Below are positions 63,193 through 64,000 of a stretch of 64,000 nucleotides of DNA, one piece after another (positions within the stretch are counted from its first letter, which is position 1; the number at the start of each line of letters is the position of its first letter). The DNA is from Desulfobacca sp. (lineage in GTDB: Bacteria > Desulfobacterota > Desulfobaccia > Desulfobaccales > Desulfobaccaceae): assembly GCA_020725545.1 (NCBI GenBank), contig DYEV01000019.1, positions 1 to 64,000 on the forward strand. Reading direction: 5' to 3'. A model generated the notes under the pieces. That model searched no databases and was not told where the DNA came from. It saw only the letters and a list, made by a program, of their open reading frames with translations. A program made the position numbers and the translations under genes.

Positions 63193-64000
63193 CTAAGGCG
63201 CTGTCGTCCCTTCCAGTTGCACCTCCCGGAGGTAGCGAGCTGCGTCCTCCGGTGGGGTCGGATTGATAAAAAAACCGGATCCCCATTCAAATCCGGCCAT
63301 CAGAGTTAATTTCGGCATAATTTCGAAATGCCAATGGTAATATTCCAACTTGGTCTCCCGCACCGGCGCGGTGTGCAGAATGAAATTATATGGGGGCCGA
63401 CTTAAGGCGGCATCCAACCTTTTTAACGTCTCAGAGAAAATTTCCGCCAGTTTGGGAAAGCTGTCGTCATGCAGATCCACATAGGAGGAGTGATGCTGCT
63501 TGGGGAGAATCCAGGTTTCAAAGGGAGAGCGGGGGGCAAAGGGGCACAGGGCCACAAAGAGGTCATTTTCTAATACTACCCGGACGCCTTGCTGGATTTC
63601 TTGACGGATCATGTCACAGAAAACACACCGTTCCTTGAGGCGATAGTGGGCCATGGAACTGGATAGTTCTTCCATGACCAGTTCCGGCACAATGGGCAGA
63701 CCGATGAGCTGGCTATGGCTGTGCTCCAAAGACGCACCGGCAGCCCGCCCTTGGTTTTTAAAGATCAGGATATAACGGAACTTGGGGTCACGGCTGAGAT
63801 CACGGATGCGGTCGCGATAGGCATAGAGGACGTCCGCAAATTGCACAATGCTGACCGTGGACAAGGTCTGATTGTGCTGGGGAAACTCGATGATAACTTC
63901 ATGGGCGCCAATACCGTTCATGAGATCGAACATGCCCTCGCCCCGGCGATCCAGCTCCCCCTCATTTACCAGGGCCGGGAACTTATTGGAGACGACTCGC
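63193..64000 (-). CDS. galT: Galactose-1-phosphate uridylyltransferase, 5' end outside the window
   Basis: Partial: at least 269 aa are visible and the frame stays open to the window edge (VVSNKFPALVNEGE precedes the first internal Met). Exchanges UMP between UDP-glucose and galactose-1-phosphate. The active-site HSHSQ (nucleophile His) is clear. CVFCDMI, a zinc-type cysteine pair, and HWHFEIMP follow. First gene seen of a leftward operon continuing with glgA after 33 nt. Confidence 0.93.
   Translation of the reverse strand, partial: RVVSNKFPALVNEGELDRRGEGMFDLMNGIGAHEVIIEFPQHNQTLSTVSIVQFADVLYAYRDRIRDLSRDPKFRYILIFKNQGRAAGASLEHSHSQLIGLPIVPELVMEELSSSMAHYRLKERCVFCDMIRQEIQQGVRVVLENDLFVALCPFAPRSPFETWILPKQHHSSYVDLHDDSFPKLAEIFSETLKRLDAALSRPPYNFILHTAPVRETKLEYYHWHFEIMPKLTLMAGFEWGSGFFINPTPPEDAARYLREVQLEGTTAP

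Overview
The window (about 58-60% G+C, densely coded) reads as a chromosomal segment of an anaerobic Desulfobacterota/deltaproteobacterium. This is inferred from gene content, not from any database search. The pointers are a flavoredoxin-like flavin protein, an AhbA/AhbB-type siroheme decarboxylase beside hemL, an RCKP-type mini-rubredoxin, an ADP-forming acyl-CoA synthetase, the def-fmt-DUF116-rsmB cluster, and a hexulose-phosphate synthase/isomerase pair. A relative of acetate-oxidising sulfate reducers such as Desulfobacca would fit. I recognise no rRNA, tRNA, prophage or CRISPR array.

Layout. 0.1-8 kb: di-heme cytochrome, a coupled translation/RNA-modification operon (def, fmt, DUF116, rsmB) and the acyl-CoA synthetase. 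7.85-9.5 kb: a repeat-rich patch with a MITE-like inverted repeat, a sirtuin, and the 3' remnant of a group II intron (maturase tail plus domain V). 9.5-19.4 kb: a Ca2+-type P-ATPase coupled to tlyA, an orphan sigma54 response regulator, a spermidine-synthase-like membrane protein, pgsA and miaA. 19.5-20.6 kb: a PEP-CTERM lectin-like protein behind a clear sigma54 promoter. 20.8-24.5 kb: a leftward group with a second sirtuin, flavoredoxin, an amphi-Trp/XXXCH-like protein and metal-binding proteins. 24.7-27.7 kb: hexulose-phosphate isomerase, an HPS-RraA fusion, and pcm.

27.8-38.5 kb: two divergent core operons, mreB-mreC-mreD-mrdA (cell shape) leftward and rpmH-rnpA-yidD-yidC-jag-mnmE rightward. 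The long leader between them carries a perfect -35 promoter and a folded element. 38.6-43.7 kb: ModE-like regulator, siroheme decarboxylase, hemL, an OFA-type transporter behind a second canonical sigma54 promoter, and a site-2-protease relative that has lost its zinc motif. 43.7-48.3 kb (leftward): rarA, mini-rubredoxin, hemW, lepA. 48.3-49.8 kb is AT-rich and gene-poor. 49.8-54.1 kb: an outer-membrane beta-barrel protein and an unusual three-gene cassette (large unknown protein, PilZ-like membrane protein, MinD/FlhG-like ATPase). 54.2-64 kb: uvrC, a Tat-exported phosphoesterase, two membrane proteins, and a leftward galT-glgA-histidine kinase-receiver-lapA operon whose first gene runs off the window.

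The best candidates for something undescribed are the MinD/PilZ-like cassette, the two sigma54 promoters (one on a PEP-CTERM gene with an upstream palindrome), the degenerate S2P, and the several families of dispersed intergenic repeats.
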